Virus record (IMG/VR): IMGVR_UViG_3300005843_000027
Location: 1-31,870 of that record
Reading direction: 5' to 3' (one strand)
Length of the DNA stretch: 31,870 bases
Source of the DNA: a virus
Part shown: positions 1 to 6,753 of the stretch, one piece after another
How the letters are laid out: each line of letters opens with the position of its first letter
How positions within the stretch are numbered: the stretch's first letter is position 1
Notes under the pieces: generated by a model
What the model was told of the DNA's origin: nothing
Database searches by the model: none
Seen by the model: the letters and a program-made list of their open reading frames with translations, nothing else
Translations under genes and position numbers: made by a program

Positions 1-524
1 CTCTTGCCGTGGGCGGCCAGGGCGTCCCCGATCCCCCCGATTCCGATCTTGATGGCGCCGAACGCCCCACCCAGTCCCACCAGCGCGCCGGCGGCAGCGG
101 CGGCGGCACCCCCCACGGCCAACAGTGCGGGGGCCAGCGCCACGAAGGCGCCACCTGCGGCTGCGGCTGCGGCAGTTGCCATCAGCAGCGCCTGTACGAT
201 CACCCCGATCGCCGAGCCCACCGGTCCGCCGGCTGAGGAGATCTGCCCGAGGCCCTGCACCACGTCCTGGCCGAAGCGCATGGCCGCCGCACCCGCGTTG
301 CTCAGGGCGTCCATCAGGGTGTTGCCGATGGTGCTCGCCAGCTTGCCCGCCACCGCCGTGGCACCACCGAGCCCCCCACCACGGCTGTCGTCACGGAAGA
401 TGCGTCCCATGCCGTCAGCGGCATCCTTCGCCCGCTCCTTGACGCGCCGTAGCGACTGCTCCAGACCGCCGAATCCGGAACGGTCCGCATCCACCTTGAC
501 GTTGATGGTCACGTCATTGCTCAT
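1..524 (-). CDS. Tape measure protein, N-terminal part (runs off the window)
   Basis: The start is the ATG at 524, preceded by a very strong ribosome site (AGGGGGGAGGTGG). The reading frame is open to the left edge, so at least 174 residues are present and the C-terminus is missing. The N-terminus (MSNDVTINVKVDADRSGF) is typical of actinophage tape measure proteins, followed by a charged helical stretch and then long Ala/Gly-rich hydrophobic segments. Such proteins fill the tail tube, set its length and help DNA pass the host membrane. Position directly after the frameshifted tail-assembly chaperone pair, with its start inside the end of the longer chaperone frame, is the classical place for this gene and supports the call strongly. 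Confidence 0.88.
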   Translation of the reverse strand, partial: MSNDVTINVKVDADRSGFGGLEQSLRRVKERAKDAADGMGRIFRDDSRGGGLGGATAVAGKLASTIGNTLMDALSNAGAAAMRFGQDVVQGLGQISSAGGPVGSAIGVIVQALLMATAAAAAAGGAFVALAPALLAVGGAAAAAAGALVGLGGAFGAIKIGIGGIGDALAAHGK

Positions 525-1064
525 GGTCCACCTCCCCCCTCTCCTCGTCCGCCCGGCCGCCGAGCCGCTCTATCTCCAGCAGCCGCAGCAGGTCGCAGTC
601 CTCGGCGCGCACCTGACTGGGCAGGCAACTGAACTCTCGGCAGATGCCGAGGATCAGTTGGGCGTATTCAAGTTCGCGTGGCTTGCCGACGGGATCTCCA
701 TCGGCATCAACCCCTCCGGGGACGGCTCGCCATCGGGCGAGCCTTGCGGCAAAGGGGCGTTCACCTGGTTCACCGCCTCCTGCCACGCCTGAAGGATGGC
801 GGTCACCAGTTCCACCCCCTCCGCGGCCACGTCCGCGCAGGGAACAGGAACCCCGTCATCGGTGAGGTTCCAGCTCACGATCCCTTCCTGGACGATGCCG
901 GCCAGGGAGGGGAGCATGGTGAGGTTGTCCTGTTCCTCCTTGGCGTACAGCCGCCCGATCTCTTCCAGGGTGCCGATGCTCATGGGGCGCATGCGCACTT
1001 CCAGGCCTGCCCAGAAGCTGCCTTCCGGCCAGGTGAGCCGGTAGATCCGGCGTTCGAATCCCAT
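514..1064 (-). CDS. Tail assembly chaperone, frameshifted long form (GT-like)
   Basis: Predicted -1 frameshift product of about 183 residues. Ribosomes read from 1064, slip back one base at CCCTTTG (750-756) and continue in a frame that stops at 514. After the slip the sequence continues PFAARLARWRAVPGG and ends EVDHEQ. The register is right: the downstream frame lies in -1 relative to the upstream one, and the slippery codons are CCT and TTG in the zero frame, re-pairing as CCC and TTT. The long frame ends 11 bases past the tape measure start, giving coupled translation. In lambda and many actinophages the long form links the short form to tail subunits. The frameshift itself is an inference from sequence. 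Confidence 0.78.
654..1064 (-). CDS. Tail assembly chaperone, short form (G-like)
   Basis: A 136-residue protein beginning MGFERRIYRLTWPEG with a GGAG-containing ribosome site. It lies between the tail-tube genes and the tape measure gene, the invariant place of the tail assembly chaperone in long-tailed phages. Near its end the zero frame reads GCC CCT TTG, which contains the slippery heptamer C-CCT-TTG, and an open frame in the -1 register continues to 514. The short form would come from normal termination at 654. The protein is thought to coat and chaperone the tape measure protein during tail assembly. Identity rests on position and the frameshift architecture; no diagnostic motif is known to me. 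Confidence 0.82.
   Translation of the reverse strand: MGFERRIYRLTWPEGSFWAGLEVRMRPMSIGTLEEIGRLYAKEEQDNLTMLPSLAGIVQEGIVSWNLTDDGVPVPCADVAAEGVELVTAILQAWQEAVNQVNAPLPQGSPDGEPSPEGLMPMEIPSASHANLNTPN
750..756 (-). promoter_or_regulatory. Slippery site CCCTTTG for -1 frameshift
   Basis: Reading the minus strand, the heptamer fits X-XXY-YYZ exactly (CCC, TTT, G) and is in the correct zero-frame phase (C-CCT-TTG). It lies inside the overlap of the two chaperone frames. Downstream sequence is GC-rich and can fold, but I did not identify a defined pseudoknot. Confidence 0.75.
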
Positions 1065-1067
1065 GCC

Positions 1068-1475
1068 TCAGCTCCAGGTGGGTACGGCGCCGTTGGCCAG
1101 CGACAGCGGCGCCGTGAAAGTGAGTTCACCGGACGCCGCTCGGGTGAGGTTGTAGTCGGTGGCCACGCACTCCACCGCCAGCGTCTGACCGGAGATGTTC
1201 AGGCTCACCGTGCGCTGCACGTCCGTGGACGACACCGTCTTGAACACCGCATGCGCCTGGCTCGCCGCGTCGTTGAACACCCCGTTGAGGGTGATGGAGA
1301 AGTCGGCCAGCAGGGTGAGGCGCTCGATGGCGCTCTTGTCCACACCGGTCACGTCCTGTACCGCGCGAGGGGTGGAGAACTGGAAATTCGTGATGTCGTT
1401 GCGGATGTCCTTGGCGCTGCCCGCGCTGTCGTCCACGCTGAGCGTGGTGATGGCGAGACCGGATTCCTTGGCCAT
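1068..1475 (-). CDS. Tail tube protein (shorter paralogue)
   Basis: A 135-residue protein beginning MAKESGLAITTLSVDDSAGS. Its N-terminal layout matches the larger protein at 1950-2696: both open with MAK-x-SGL, then share K-S-A-I-E-R followed by a stretch with FND-(V)-A and A-H. This marks the pair as paralogues of the tail-tube/major tail protein fold. It sits immediately before the chaperone genes, the normal place of the major tail protein, so this copy may be the abundant tube subunit and the larger one a variant or an initiator subunit. Which of the two forms the tube cannot be decided from sequence alone. Confidence 0.7.
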   Translation of the reverse strand: MAKESGLAITTLSVDDSAGSAKDIRNDITNFQFSTPRAVQDVTGVDKSAIERLTLLADFSITLNGVFNDAASQAHAVFKTVSSTDVQRTVSLNISGQTLAVECVATDYNLTRAASGELTFTAPLSLANGAVPTWS

Positions 1476-1485
1476 TGATGATCAC

Positions 1486-1950
1486 CTATCCTTTGTTCTG
1501 TGCGTCGATGATGGCCTGCTGGTTCTCGCCCAGTCGTTCCACCCATTCCTCGCCGCGAATGGCGCGCGCTCCCCGTACGTAGATGGCCCCGTCGTGCAGG
1601 GTTACGTGGTCCCCCCACTTCGGGGCGAACCCCAGGCCGCTCTTGAGGGTGAACACCGGTGGCCGGTCCAGCGGTACGCGGTGATCGGCGAAGCACTGCT
1701 GGCCGGCCGGGAAGGTGAAGGTCACCAGGTGTCCATTCTGTTCGGCCGTCCAGCGTCGCTTCCCGTCGTTCTTCACCACCAGCCGGGCCAGCTCGCGTTG
1801 CTGTGGGATGGAGGTGTCCAGCGGGGTCTTCCAGCCGTGGGCGTACGCCTGACAGTTCACTTCCTCGCACCGCGCCGCGCGGGTGTGGGTGGTCTTCGGC
1901 AGCACGATGCCGTACGTGTCGAACGCTCGTTCAGGAAGTTGGGGGCGCAT
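1486..1950 (-). CDS. Conserved phage protein of unknown function in the tail module
   Basis: A 154-residue protein starting at the ATG at 1950, which overlaps the stop codon of the preceding tail-tube gene (TGATG), and beginning MRPQLPERAFDTYG. It has a Cys pair near residues 27-32 (RCEEVNC) but no complete metal site that I recognise. It is sandwiched between two paralogous tail-tube genes, which suggests a tail-associated role, though small proteins at this place may also be non-structural. I do not recognise the family. Confidence 0.72.
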   Translation of the reverse strand: MRPQLPERAFDTYGIVLPKTTHTRAARCEEVNCQAYAHGWKTPLDTSIPQQRELARLVVKNDGKRRWTAEQNGHLVTFTFPAGQQCFADHRVPLDRPPVFTLKSGLGFAPKWGDHVTLHDGAIYVRGARAIRGEEWVERLGENQQAIIDAQNKG

Positions 1951-2696
1951 CAGAACACGATTCCGGCAGTCTCGTTGCGGCACATGGCCACCGCGAACAG
2001 TGCCTCGGTGAAGGTGCCCGTGGTCACCACCCGCACGTACCGGCGGATGGTGGCGTTGTTCGCCGTGGCCAGGCGCTGCCAGGTGGGGGCTGCCGCGCTG
2101 GTGACCGCCGTGAAGGTCATCCCGCTCACGGTGGCGAAGCTGACGTTGTCCGCGCTGTCCTCGATGGCCACCGTCACGCTGGTGCCGGTCACGCTCTCCA
2201 CGTTCAGGTAGAACTGGGCGCCGAATGCGCTGCTGGCGCCACCGTCCAGCGCGGTTCCGTTGGTGGCTGTGGTGTCCGCCCGCTGGCCGGCCGTCAGTTG
2301 CTGGCACCACTCGATGCCGTACGCGTTGCCCTGTGCGGCCACTGCGAACGTGAGCGATCCGTCGTTGCCTCGGGTGGGGTCGTAACCGATCTGCTTGGCC
2401 ACCAGGCACGCGGCCGGGTTGCCGAGCGTGATCCCGTGCAGATAGGTGACCAGCGCGTCCGTGGTGGGCAGCGGGGACAGTGTGACGTGTGCGGCACCTG
2501 CCACGTCGTTGAAGTACGCCACGAAGTTGATCAGTCCGTCGCGGTTCAGGTACTGCCGCTCGATGGCGCTCTTGTTGATCCCCGTGTTCTCCCACACCCC
2601 GCGAGGGCAGGCGATCGAGCCGACGGAGTTGATGTCACCGGACACCGGGCGCCCACTGATGATCAGGTGATCCCCGAGACCACTGGATTTCGCCAT
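1950..2696 (-). CDS. Major tail protein / tail tube protein (longer paralogue)
   Basis: A 248-residue protein beginning MAKSSGLGDHLIISGRPVSG. The N-terminal half parallels the protein at 1068-1475 (MAK-x-SGL, KSAIER, YFNDVAGAAH). The C-terminal half is Thr/Ser/Val-rich beta-type sequence (residues about 145-245) that could be an added surface domain. Position after the tail terminator and head-tail connector genes fits a tail tube gene. The protein begins next to the stop codon of the preceding gene (TAG then ATG). It could alternatively be a minor tail or tube-initiation subunit. Confidence 0.7.
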   Translation of the reverse strand: MAKSSGLGDHLIISGRPVSGDINSVGSIACPRGVWENTGINKSAIERQYLNRDGLINFVAYFNDVAGAAHVTLSPLPTTDALVTYLHGITLGNPAACLVAKQIGYDPTRGNDGSLTFAVAAQGNAYGIEWCQQLTAGQRADTTATNGTALDGGASSAFGAQFYLNVESVTGTSVTVAIEDSADNVSFATVSGMTFTAVTSAAAPTWQRLATANNATIRRYVRVVTTGTFTEALFAVAMCRNETAGIVF

Positions 2697-3164
2697 CTAC
2701 GGTGCCTCCACATAAAGATCGTTGATCACGAGTGGGAGATTGATGGTCATCACCCGGTAGGTACGCCCCGACTCGCCCTGCCTCGCACCGATGGTGAGAT
2801 AGCCTGCCTGCACTCCCAGGGGCGCGCCGTTGGCACCTCGGATGTCCACCATGCGCAGGGCGCCGCTCAGGGTGAAGTTGCCGATGTAGGCGGCCAGGAG
2901 GGTGTCCACCGCATCGACGGCCGTGGGGTCGATGATGTCCGGGGTCTCGCTGAACGCGCTGTGGTACACCCGCACGAACAGCTCTGCCCGCATGCTGGTG
3001 CTCGCCAGCCCGGAGGCCACCGGTCGCAGATCGTTCACCCACACCGCGCAGGAGAGCCCGTTGCCGGGCGCGCCGGTGAACTCCCCGCCCTGCACCTGAT
3101 CGAAGTGTCCGGTGGCCGCCGCATGGGACACCACGGCGTTGATGAGCGTGGCCATCGTGCTCAT
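2697..3164 (-). CDS. Tail terminator-like protein
   Basis: A 155-residue protein beginning MSTMATLINAVVSHAAATGHF; its ATG overlaps the stop codon of the preceding gene (ATGA). The alternating helix-strand composition and location between the HK97-gp10-like gene and the tail tube gene fit a tail terminator/completion protein, which caps the tube at the head-proximal end. The call is by synteny and general character; no catalytic motif is expected. Confidence 0.6.
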   Translation of the reverse strand: MSTMATLINAVVSHAAATGHFDQVQGGEFTGAPGNGLSCAVWVNDLRPVASGLASTSMRAELFVRVYHSAFSETPDIIDPTAVDAVDTLLAAYIGNFTLSGALRMVDIRGANGAPLGVQAGYLTIGARQGESGRTYRVMTINLPLVINDLYVEAP

Positions 3165-3544
3165 CCGTTCAACTCCCGCACCATCCGGAACACTTCACCC
3201 TGCACGATGCGGGTGGAATCGCGGTCCAGCCGCTGCGCCATTCGCCGGAAGGTGGCGTATCCCTTGAACCGGGTGGTGCGGTTGCGCTCGCTGGTGCCTT
3301 CCAGCCAGGGGCCGTACACCACGCCACCATCGGTGATCACGTGCCGGCCGTACATCTCCCGCGTGGTGATCTGGGTGCGGTAGTACGGGGTCTCCCGACG
3401 CAGCACCTGCATGAGTTCGGTGCGCACCATGTCCGCGCCCTCTTCGGCCAGGTGCTCCTCCATGTCCCGGGCACTGCGCACCACGATGGACGGACCCTGC
3501 CCGTTGAACAGGGGGCCGCCAGTCTCCACAGAGGTGCGGATCAT
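3161..3544 (-). CDS. Head-tail connector / HK97 gp10-like protein
   Basis: A 127-residue protein with many Arg and Glu residues, beginning MIRTSVETGGPLFNGQG. The middle part (EEGADMVRTELMQVLRRETPYYRT) and the region YGPWLEGTSERN resemble the HK97 gp10/minor tail family, in which a conserved Y/F-x-x-x-x-E-x-G-T segment is common. It overlaps the next gene by four bases. Role inferred: head-tail joining or tail completion. Confidence 0.6.
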   Translation of the reverse strand: MIRTSVETGGPLFNGQGPSIVVRSARDMEEHLAEEGADMVRTELMQVLRRETPYYRTQITTREMYGRHVITDGGVVYGPWLEGTSERNRTTRFKGYATFRRMAQRLDRDSTRIVQGEVFRMVRELNG

Positions 3545-3741
3545 GACGCACGTTCCACGTACGCCCGTTTGCCCTCACGAAAACGCAACTGAATCCGGGA
3601 CTTCCCGGCAAAGTCGTACTCCGCCCATCCGTCGGACTCCCCGCCAACCTGACCGATGTCATGGGAGGTCTTGACGCTTTCCAGGTCATCCGAATCAAAC
3701 ACAAGCACGTGGCCGTGAAAGGGAATGCGGATCTCGCTCAT
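3541..3741 (-). CDS. Small hypothetical protein in connector module
   Basis: A 66-residue protein starting at the ATG at 3741 and beginning MSEIRIPFHGHVLVFDSDD. It is acidic in the middle and basic at the end. ATGA overlaps on both sides indicate translational coupling with the connector genes. No family recognised. Confidence 0.68.
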   Translation of the reverse strand: MSEIRIPFHGHVLVFDSDDLESVKTSHDIGQVGGESDGWAEYDFAGKSRIQLRFREGKRAYVERAS

Positions 3742-4790
3742 ACCGCGGCCATCCTCACTGGGCGCCCGAAGGCTTCCTCCACGCGCGCTTCCAGGTTGCG
3801 GATCCCCCCGCGGCCGGCCGCACGCTGATTGTCCTCGGTGCCGATGGTGCGTGCGTAGGCCGCACGTTCCTGCTCTCGGGTGTCCAGGCCGTAGGCGATG
3901 GTGAGGCGCTCCGCCAGGGCGGGGGGCTGCCAGATGTTCACCACGTCCCCGCTGGTGTGTGCCGCTGCCGTACTGCCCAGCGCGCCGCGCTCCACCGTGC
4001 AGGCGCGCGCGTACATGATGGTGGCGCCGCTGTGGGCGGCCAGGGTGGTGCCGTCCACAGCCCGCTTCACCGTCAGCGTGTTGCCGCTGATGTCCTGTAC
4101 CAGCACCCGTTCGCTCTCGATGAGCAGGGTTTCTCCGCGGAAGAACGCGCTGCCGGTGGTCACCGCCAGACTCTGCGCACTCACGGACGAGGTGAGGGTG
4201 CCGGTCTGGGTGGAGGTGACCCAGTCCCGCTCGGTGACGATCATCCGTTCGGTGCCTACCCGCACCAGGGATCCCACTCCCACCGGGGCATTGATCGTCA
4301 CTGATGTGGTGCTGGTGTTGGGAGAACTCCCCAGCGTCCAGGTGCTCAGGGTGCGCTCGATGTCGGTGTGCCCCCACAGCCCGGTGACCGACAGTGATTG
4401 CTGTCCAATCCCGTCACCGATGGTGAGCACCGCATCGGTGCTGCGATCAATGTCGATGGCGTGGTACGGGGGGCCGCTCTCCGGTGGCCACAGCAGCACG
4501 CTGCTGGTGATGGTCACCCCACCCGAGACGACGGCGGTCTTGCTGATCAGTTTGTGCGGACCCAACCAGAACCGGAAGTTGCCGTCGTTGTTCGGTGCCG
4601 GCCAGTCGAACAGCCGAGTTCCCTGCCAGGGGGCCAGGCCGGGGCGGGTGGCGTCACCGCGCCGGATGAGGCGGTCCACGTCCCGCGAGGAAGCTTCGAC
4701 GATCGCGTCCGCCTCATCGCTGGCGTAGGCGACGCCCTTGATGTCGGCAGCGCGCATGAAGCGCTCACGCGTGGTGTACCACGCTCCCAT
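3738..4790 (-). CDS. Head-to-tail adaptor-like protein with long beta-rich insertion
   Basis: About 350 residues from the ATG at 4790, chosen because AGCAGG lies six bases upstream; an in-frame ATG at 4796 abuts that site. The N-terminus is helical, with ADAIVEASSRDVDRLIRR recalling gp6-type connector proteins. The middle is Thr/Ser/Val-rich beta sequence, and the C-terminus (RGGIRNLEARVEEAFG) returns to helix. Connector adaptors are usually 100-150 residues, so this one would carry a large inserted domain, perhaps a surface decoration of the neck. Placement between capsid genes and the gp10-like gene supports a neck role. Confidence 0.58.
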   Translation of the reverse strand: MGAWYTTRERFMRAADIKGVAYASDEADAIVEASSRDVDRLIRRGDATRPGLAPWQGTRLFDWPAPNNDGNFRFWLGPHKLISKTAVVSGGVTITSSVLLWPPESGPPYHAIDIDRSTDAVLTIGDGIGQQSLSVTGLWGHTDIERTLSTWTLGSSPNTSTTSVTINAPVGVGSLVRVGTERMIVTERDWVTSTQTGTLTSSVSAQSLAVTTGSAFFRGETLLIESERVLVQDISGNTLTVKRAVDGTTLAAHSGATIMYARACTVERGALGSTAAAHTSGDVVNIWQPPALAERLTIAYGLDTREQERAAYARTIGTEDNQRAAGRGGIRNLEARVEEAFGRPVRMAAV

Positions 4791-4796
4791 GACCAT

Positions 4797-4847
4797 CCTG
4801 CTTTCGGGACGGGGAGTAGCTGATCAGCAGAGTAGCAGTGAAACGAT
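4797..4847. other. Short intergenic segment with palindrome
   Basis: Fifty-one bases between two minus-strand genes. It contains the palindrome GCTGATCAGC and a partial repeat of AGTAGC on each side, so a small hairpin can form. No promoter box of the type seen elsewhere is present. Confidence 0.35.
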
Positions 4848-5048
4848 CTAAAGCCGGTGGTCGTACAGCGACTTCCCTGCGTAGTCGTACAGTTCGCCGC
4901 CGAATACGCAGTGCAGCACCCCGCGCACGTCTTCCAGGATGTGGCCGTCCACCGGGCAGGTGGACGGCCGTTCCGCGCGTTCCTGGGCAAGAAGCTCCTC
5001 GTTGACGCGCAAGATCGCGCCGTACGTCTCCCACCCGGTGCTGGTCAT
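4848..5048 (-). CDS. Small Cys-containing hypothetical protein
   Basis: A 66-residue protein starting at the ATG at 5048, which overlaps the stop of the preceding gene (ATGA). It begins MTSTGWETYGAILRVN. The C-terminal half has CPVDGHILEDVRGVLHC, a Cys-His-Cys arrangement seen in short phage proteins, possibly a partial metal site. It lies between head and connector genes. No function can be assigned. Confidence 0.65.
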   Translation of the reverse strand: MTSTGWETYGAILRVNEELLAQERAERPSTCPVDGHILEDVRGVLHCVFGGELYDYAGKSLYDHRL

Positions 5049-5278
5049 GCGATCCGGTTGTTCCGGCGGGCACCGCGCGGCTTGGACTCCGGCTTCGACT
5101 TCGGCTCGTTGTTCTCGTGCGCATCCCACGACTGAACGTCGATCATGGCGTTCATCTCATCCCGGGCGCCCTGCCGCTCGTAGTGCTTCACCAGGCGCCG
5201 ATCGTCGTCCGGGTCCGGCGAAGTGCCGTCCGCCAGGCGGGCGACGCGCTCCTCGTAATCCTTCTGCGTCAGTTTCAT
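5045..5278 (-). CDS. Small hydrophilic hypothetical protein in head module
   Basis: A 77-residue, highly charged protein beginning MKLTQKDYEERVARLADG, with a low-complexity Lys/Pro/Ser and Arg-rich tail (PKSKPESKPRGARR). The ribosome site GGAGGGTGATCGC is strong. Location among head genes suggests a minor head or assembly role, but nothing specific is seen. Confidence 0.65.
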   Translation of the reverse strand: MKLTQKDYEERVARLADGTSPDPDDDRRLVKHYERQGARDEMNAMIDVQSWDAHENNEPKSKPESKPRGARRNNRIA

Positions 5279-5282
5279 GCGA

Positions 5283-5585
5283 TCACCCTCCGCTGTACTC
5301 CGTGGTGTTCCACGAACCAGTACCCGCGGCCTCGCCGATTGCCGTCACCACGTTGTTGTAGACCGGAGTGGGGAACACGAACGTGGTGCCGGCGGCCACG
5401 ATCACCGTGTTCGCCGTGGTGGTGGTGGCCGCACTCGCCGAGAAGAAGATGTACAGCTTCTTGTCGGTATTGTTGGTCACCGACCGGAATGTGCTGTTAC
5501 GCACCAGGCTGAACAGCGTCACGCTCGTAGCCGAGTAGGCAACCGTGGCGTTGATCGGCGAGACGGCCGTCCGGGTGGTGGTCAT
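5283..5585 (-). CDS. Thr/Ala-rich structural-type protein
   Basis: A 100-residue protein from the ATG at 5585, beginning MTTTRTAVSPINATVAYSATS, rich in Thr, Ala and Val and of beta character. It lies among small head genes downstream of the capsid gene. It might be a decoration or head-fibre-type protein. Family not recognised. Confidence 0.6.
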   Translation of the reverse strand: MTTTRTAVSPINATVAYSATSVTLFSLVRNSTFRSVTNNTDKKLYIFFSASAATTTTANTVIVAAGTTFVFPTPVYNNVVTAIGEAAGTGSWNTTEYSGG

Positions 5586-5587
5586 GG

Positions 5588-6043
5588 CTACGCGGCCACC
5601 AGCGTGGCGCCCGCGGAGAGCGGCACCCACGTGCACCCGATGGTCACCACGCCGTTGGCCGCGTTCGGCAGGATCTCCACCTGGCCGATACCCACCACCC
5701 AGCAGATGTCGTGCCGGCCACCGCGCAGGAACTTGCTGGCCGCCGTGGTCCCCTGGTCCAGACCCACGATGGTGCCCACCGCCGTGTCGGTGGTACCCAG
5801 GTCGGTGGCGGTCACTAGCGTGACCGTGTCCCCGGTGGTGGGGTTGTTCTGCAACGCCACCGTGCCGGAGTCCGTGCTGATGGCCGTGGTCACCTTCAGC
5901 CACACACTGGTGATCATCACCTCCCCACCCGCGATGGTGAACACCGGAATGGCCGTGGAGGCCAGGGTGCCGGAGGACTTGGTGACCGGCCCCAGTCCCA
6001 GCACGGTCGCGGCGAAGGCCGCGCCCTTGTTGGTGATAGTCAT
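5588..6043 (-). CDS. Structural-type protein, possible head decoration
   Basis: A 151-residue protein beginning MTITNKGAAFAATVLGLGPV, rich in Thr, Val, Gly and Ala with few charges, and with two Cys near the C-terminus. The start has the ribosome site AGGAAGG. The composition and position two genes after the capsid fit a decoration, head-tail or fibre protein; this is an inference from context only. Confidence 0.6.
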   Translation of the reverse strand: MTITNKGAAFAATVLGLGPVTKSSGTLASTAIPVFTIAGGEVMITSVWLKVTTAISTDSGTVALQNNPTTGDTVTLVTATDLGTTDTAVGTIVGLDQGTTAASKFLRGGRHDICWVVGIGQVEILPNAANGVVTIGCTWVPLSAGATLVAA

Positions 6044-6055
6044 AGGTCAACCTTC

Positions 6056-6604
6056 CTAGGCGTTCGCCGCGCCGGGGCGCAGCAGGTTCGGGAGGTTGAC
6101 CGGCTTGCGCTGGTAGCGCAGTTCGTGCGTGAGGTACAGGCAGGCGCCCAGGTGCGCGGTGCTGGTGGTGCTGGACGCCACCAGGGACACGTGGGTGTAG
6201 CCGTCGCCGAGTTGCGAGGCGCGCACCTCGATGACCACGATGTTCTGCTTGTCACCGTAGGTGGCGCCGGTGAGCGTGACCTCGCTGGCCTCGCTCTGGG
6301 TTACCTTCGCCCAGATCTCGTCATTGTCGAGAACGGCTTCGCTCTTGATGTAGTAGTGGTCGATGCCGTACGAGGTGGCCACCGCCGTGGAGTCCAGGTC
6401 GGCACTGGTGCCGCTGGTGTATGCGGTGTGCTGCTGAACGTCCAGCACCACGTCGTCCGTGGCGCCCACGGCCAGGAAGACCACGAAGGTGATGGCGTCG
6501 CACCCCTGCATGCTGATGCGCTTGCCGGTGGCTCCGTCAGAGGTGTTGAGGTCCACCGGAACCCAACCGGTACCGATGTCGAACAGTCGCCCGAGGGCTT
6601 CCAT
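6056..6604 (-). CDS. Structural protein immediately downstream of the capsid gene
   Basis: A 182-residue protein beginning MEALGRLFDIGTGWVPVDLN, of mixed beta character, ending in a basic Pro-rich tail. It is the first gene after the capsid gene and separated from it by 149 bases with two hairpins. Many actinophages carry similar beta-rich head proteins here. No catalytic motif seen. Confidence 0.62.
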   Translation of the reverse strand: MEALGRLFDIGTGWVPVDLNTSDGATGKRISMQGCDAITFVVFLAVGATDDVVLDVQQHTAYTSGTSADLDSTAVATSYGIDHYYIKSEAVLDNDEIWAKVTQSEASEVTLTGATYGDKQNIVVIEVRASQLGDGYTHVSLVASSTTSTAHLGACLYLTHELRYQRKPVNLPNLLRPGAANA

Positions 6605-6637
6605 GGTGCTCCCCTTTCCTAGGGGTTAGTCCCTACC

Positions 6638-6660
6638 GGGTGCGGGGGGGTCCCGCACCC
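6638..6660 (-). terminator. GC-rich hairpin downstream of the capsid gene
   Basis: A perfect 9-bp stem GGGTGCGGG / CCCGCACCC with a five-base loop. No T tract follows on the minus strand, so it may be an attenuator, an RNA-stability hairpin or a weak terminator rather than a strict intrinsic terminator. Confidence 0.5.
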
Positions 6661-6688
6661 TCGGGATGAGCGGTACTGCGAATGCTCA

Positions 6689-6724
6689 GCAAGTAGCCTG
6701 AGCTGTGAAAACTCGTCTACTTGC
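6689..6724. other. Second hairpin between capsid and downstream head gene
   Basis: GCAAGTAG and CTACTTGC form an 8-bp stem around a 20-base loop in which GAG and CTC can also pair. Together with the hairpin at 6638-6660 it lies within the 149-base gap after the capsid stop. The pair could set 3' processing or stability of capsid mRNA. Confidence 0.45.
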
Positions 6725-6753
6725 CGCGTTGCTCGAATCTGTCGTCAAGCAAA

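Noticed and set aside
3457-4376. Long alternative frames on both strands across the adaptor-like gene
   Set aside because: His/Arg/Pro-rich composition typical of GC-rich shadow frames; the adaptor-like gene has overlaps and a ribosome site consistent with its operon.
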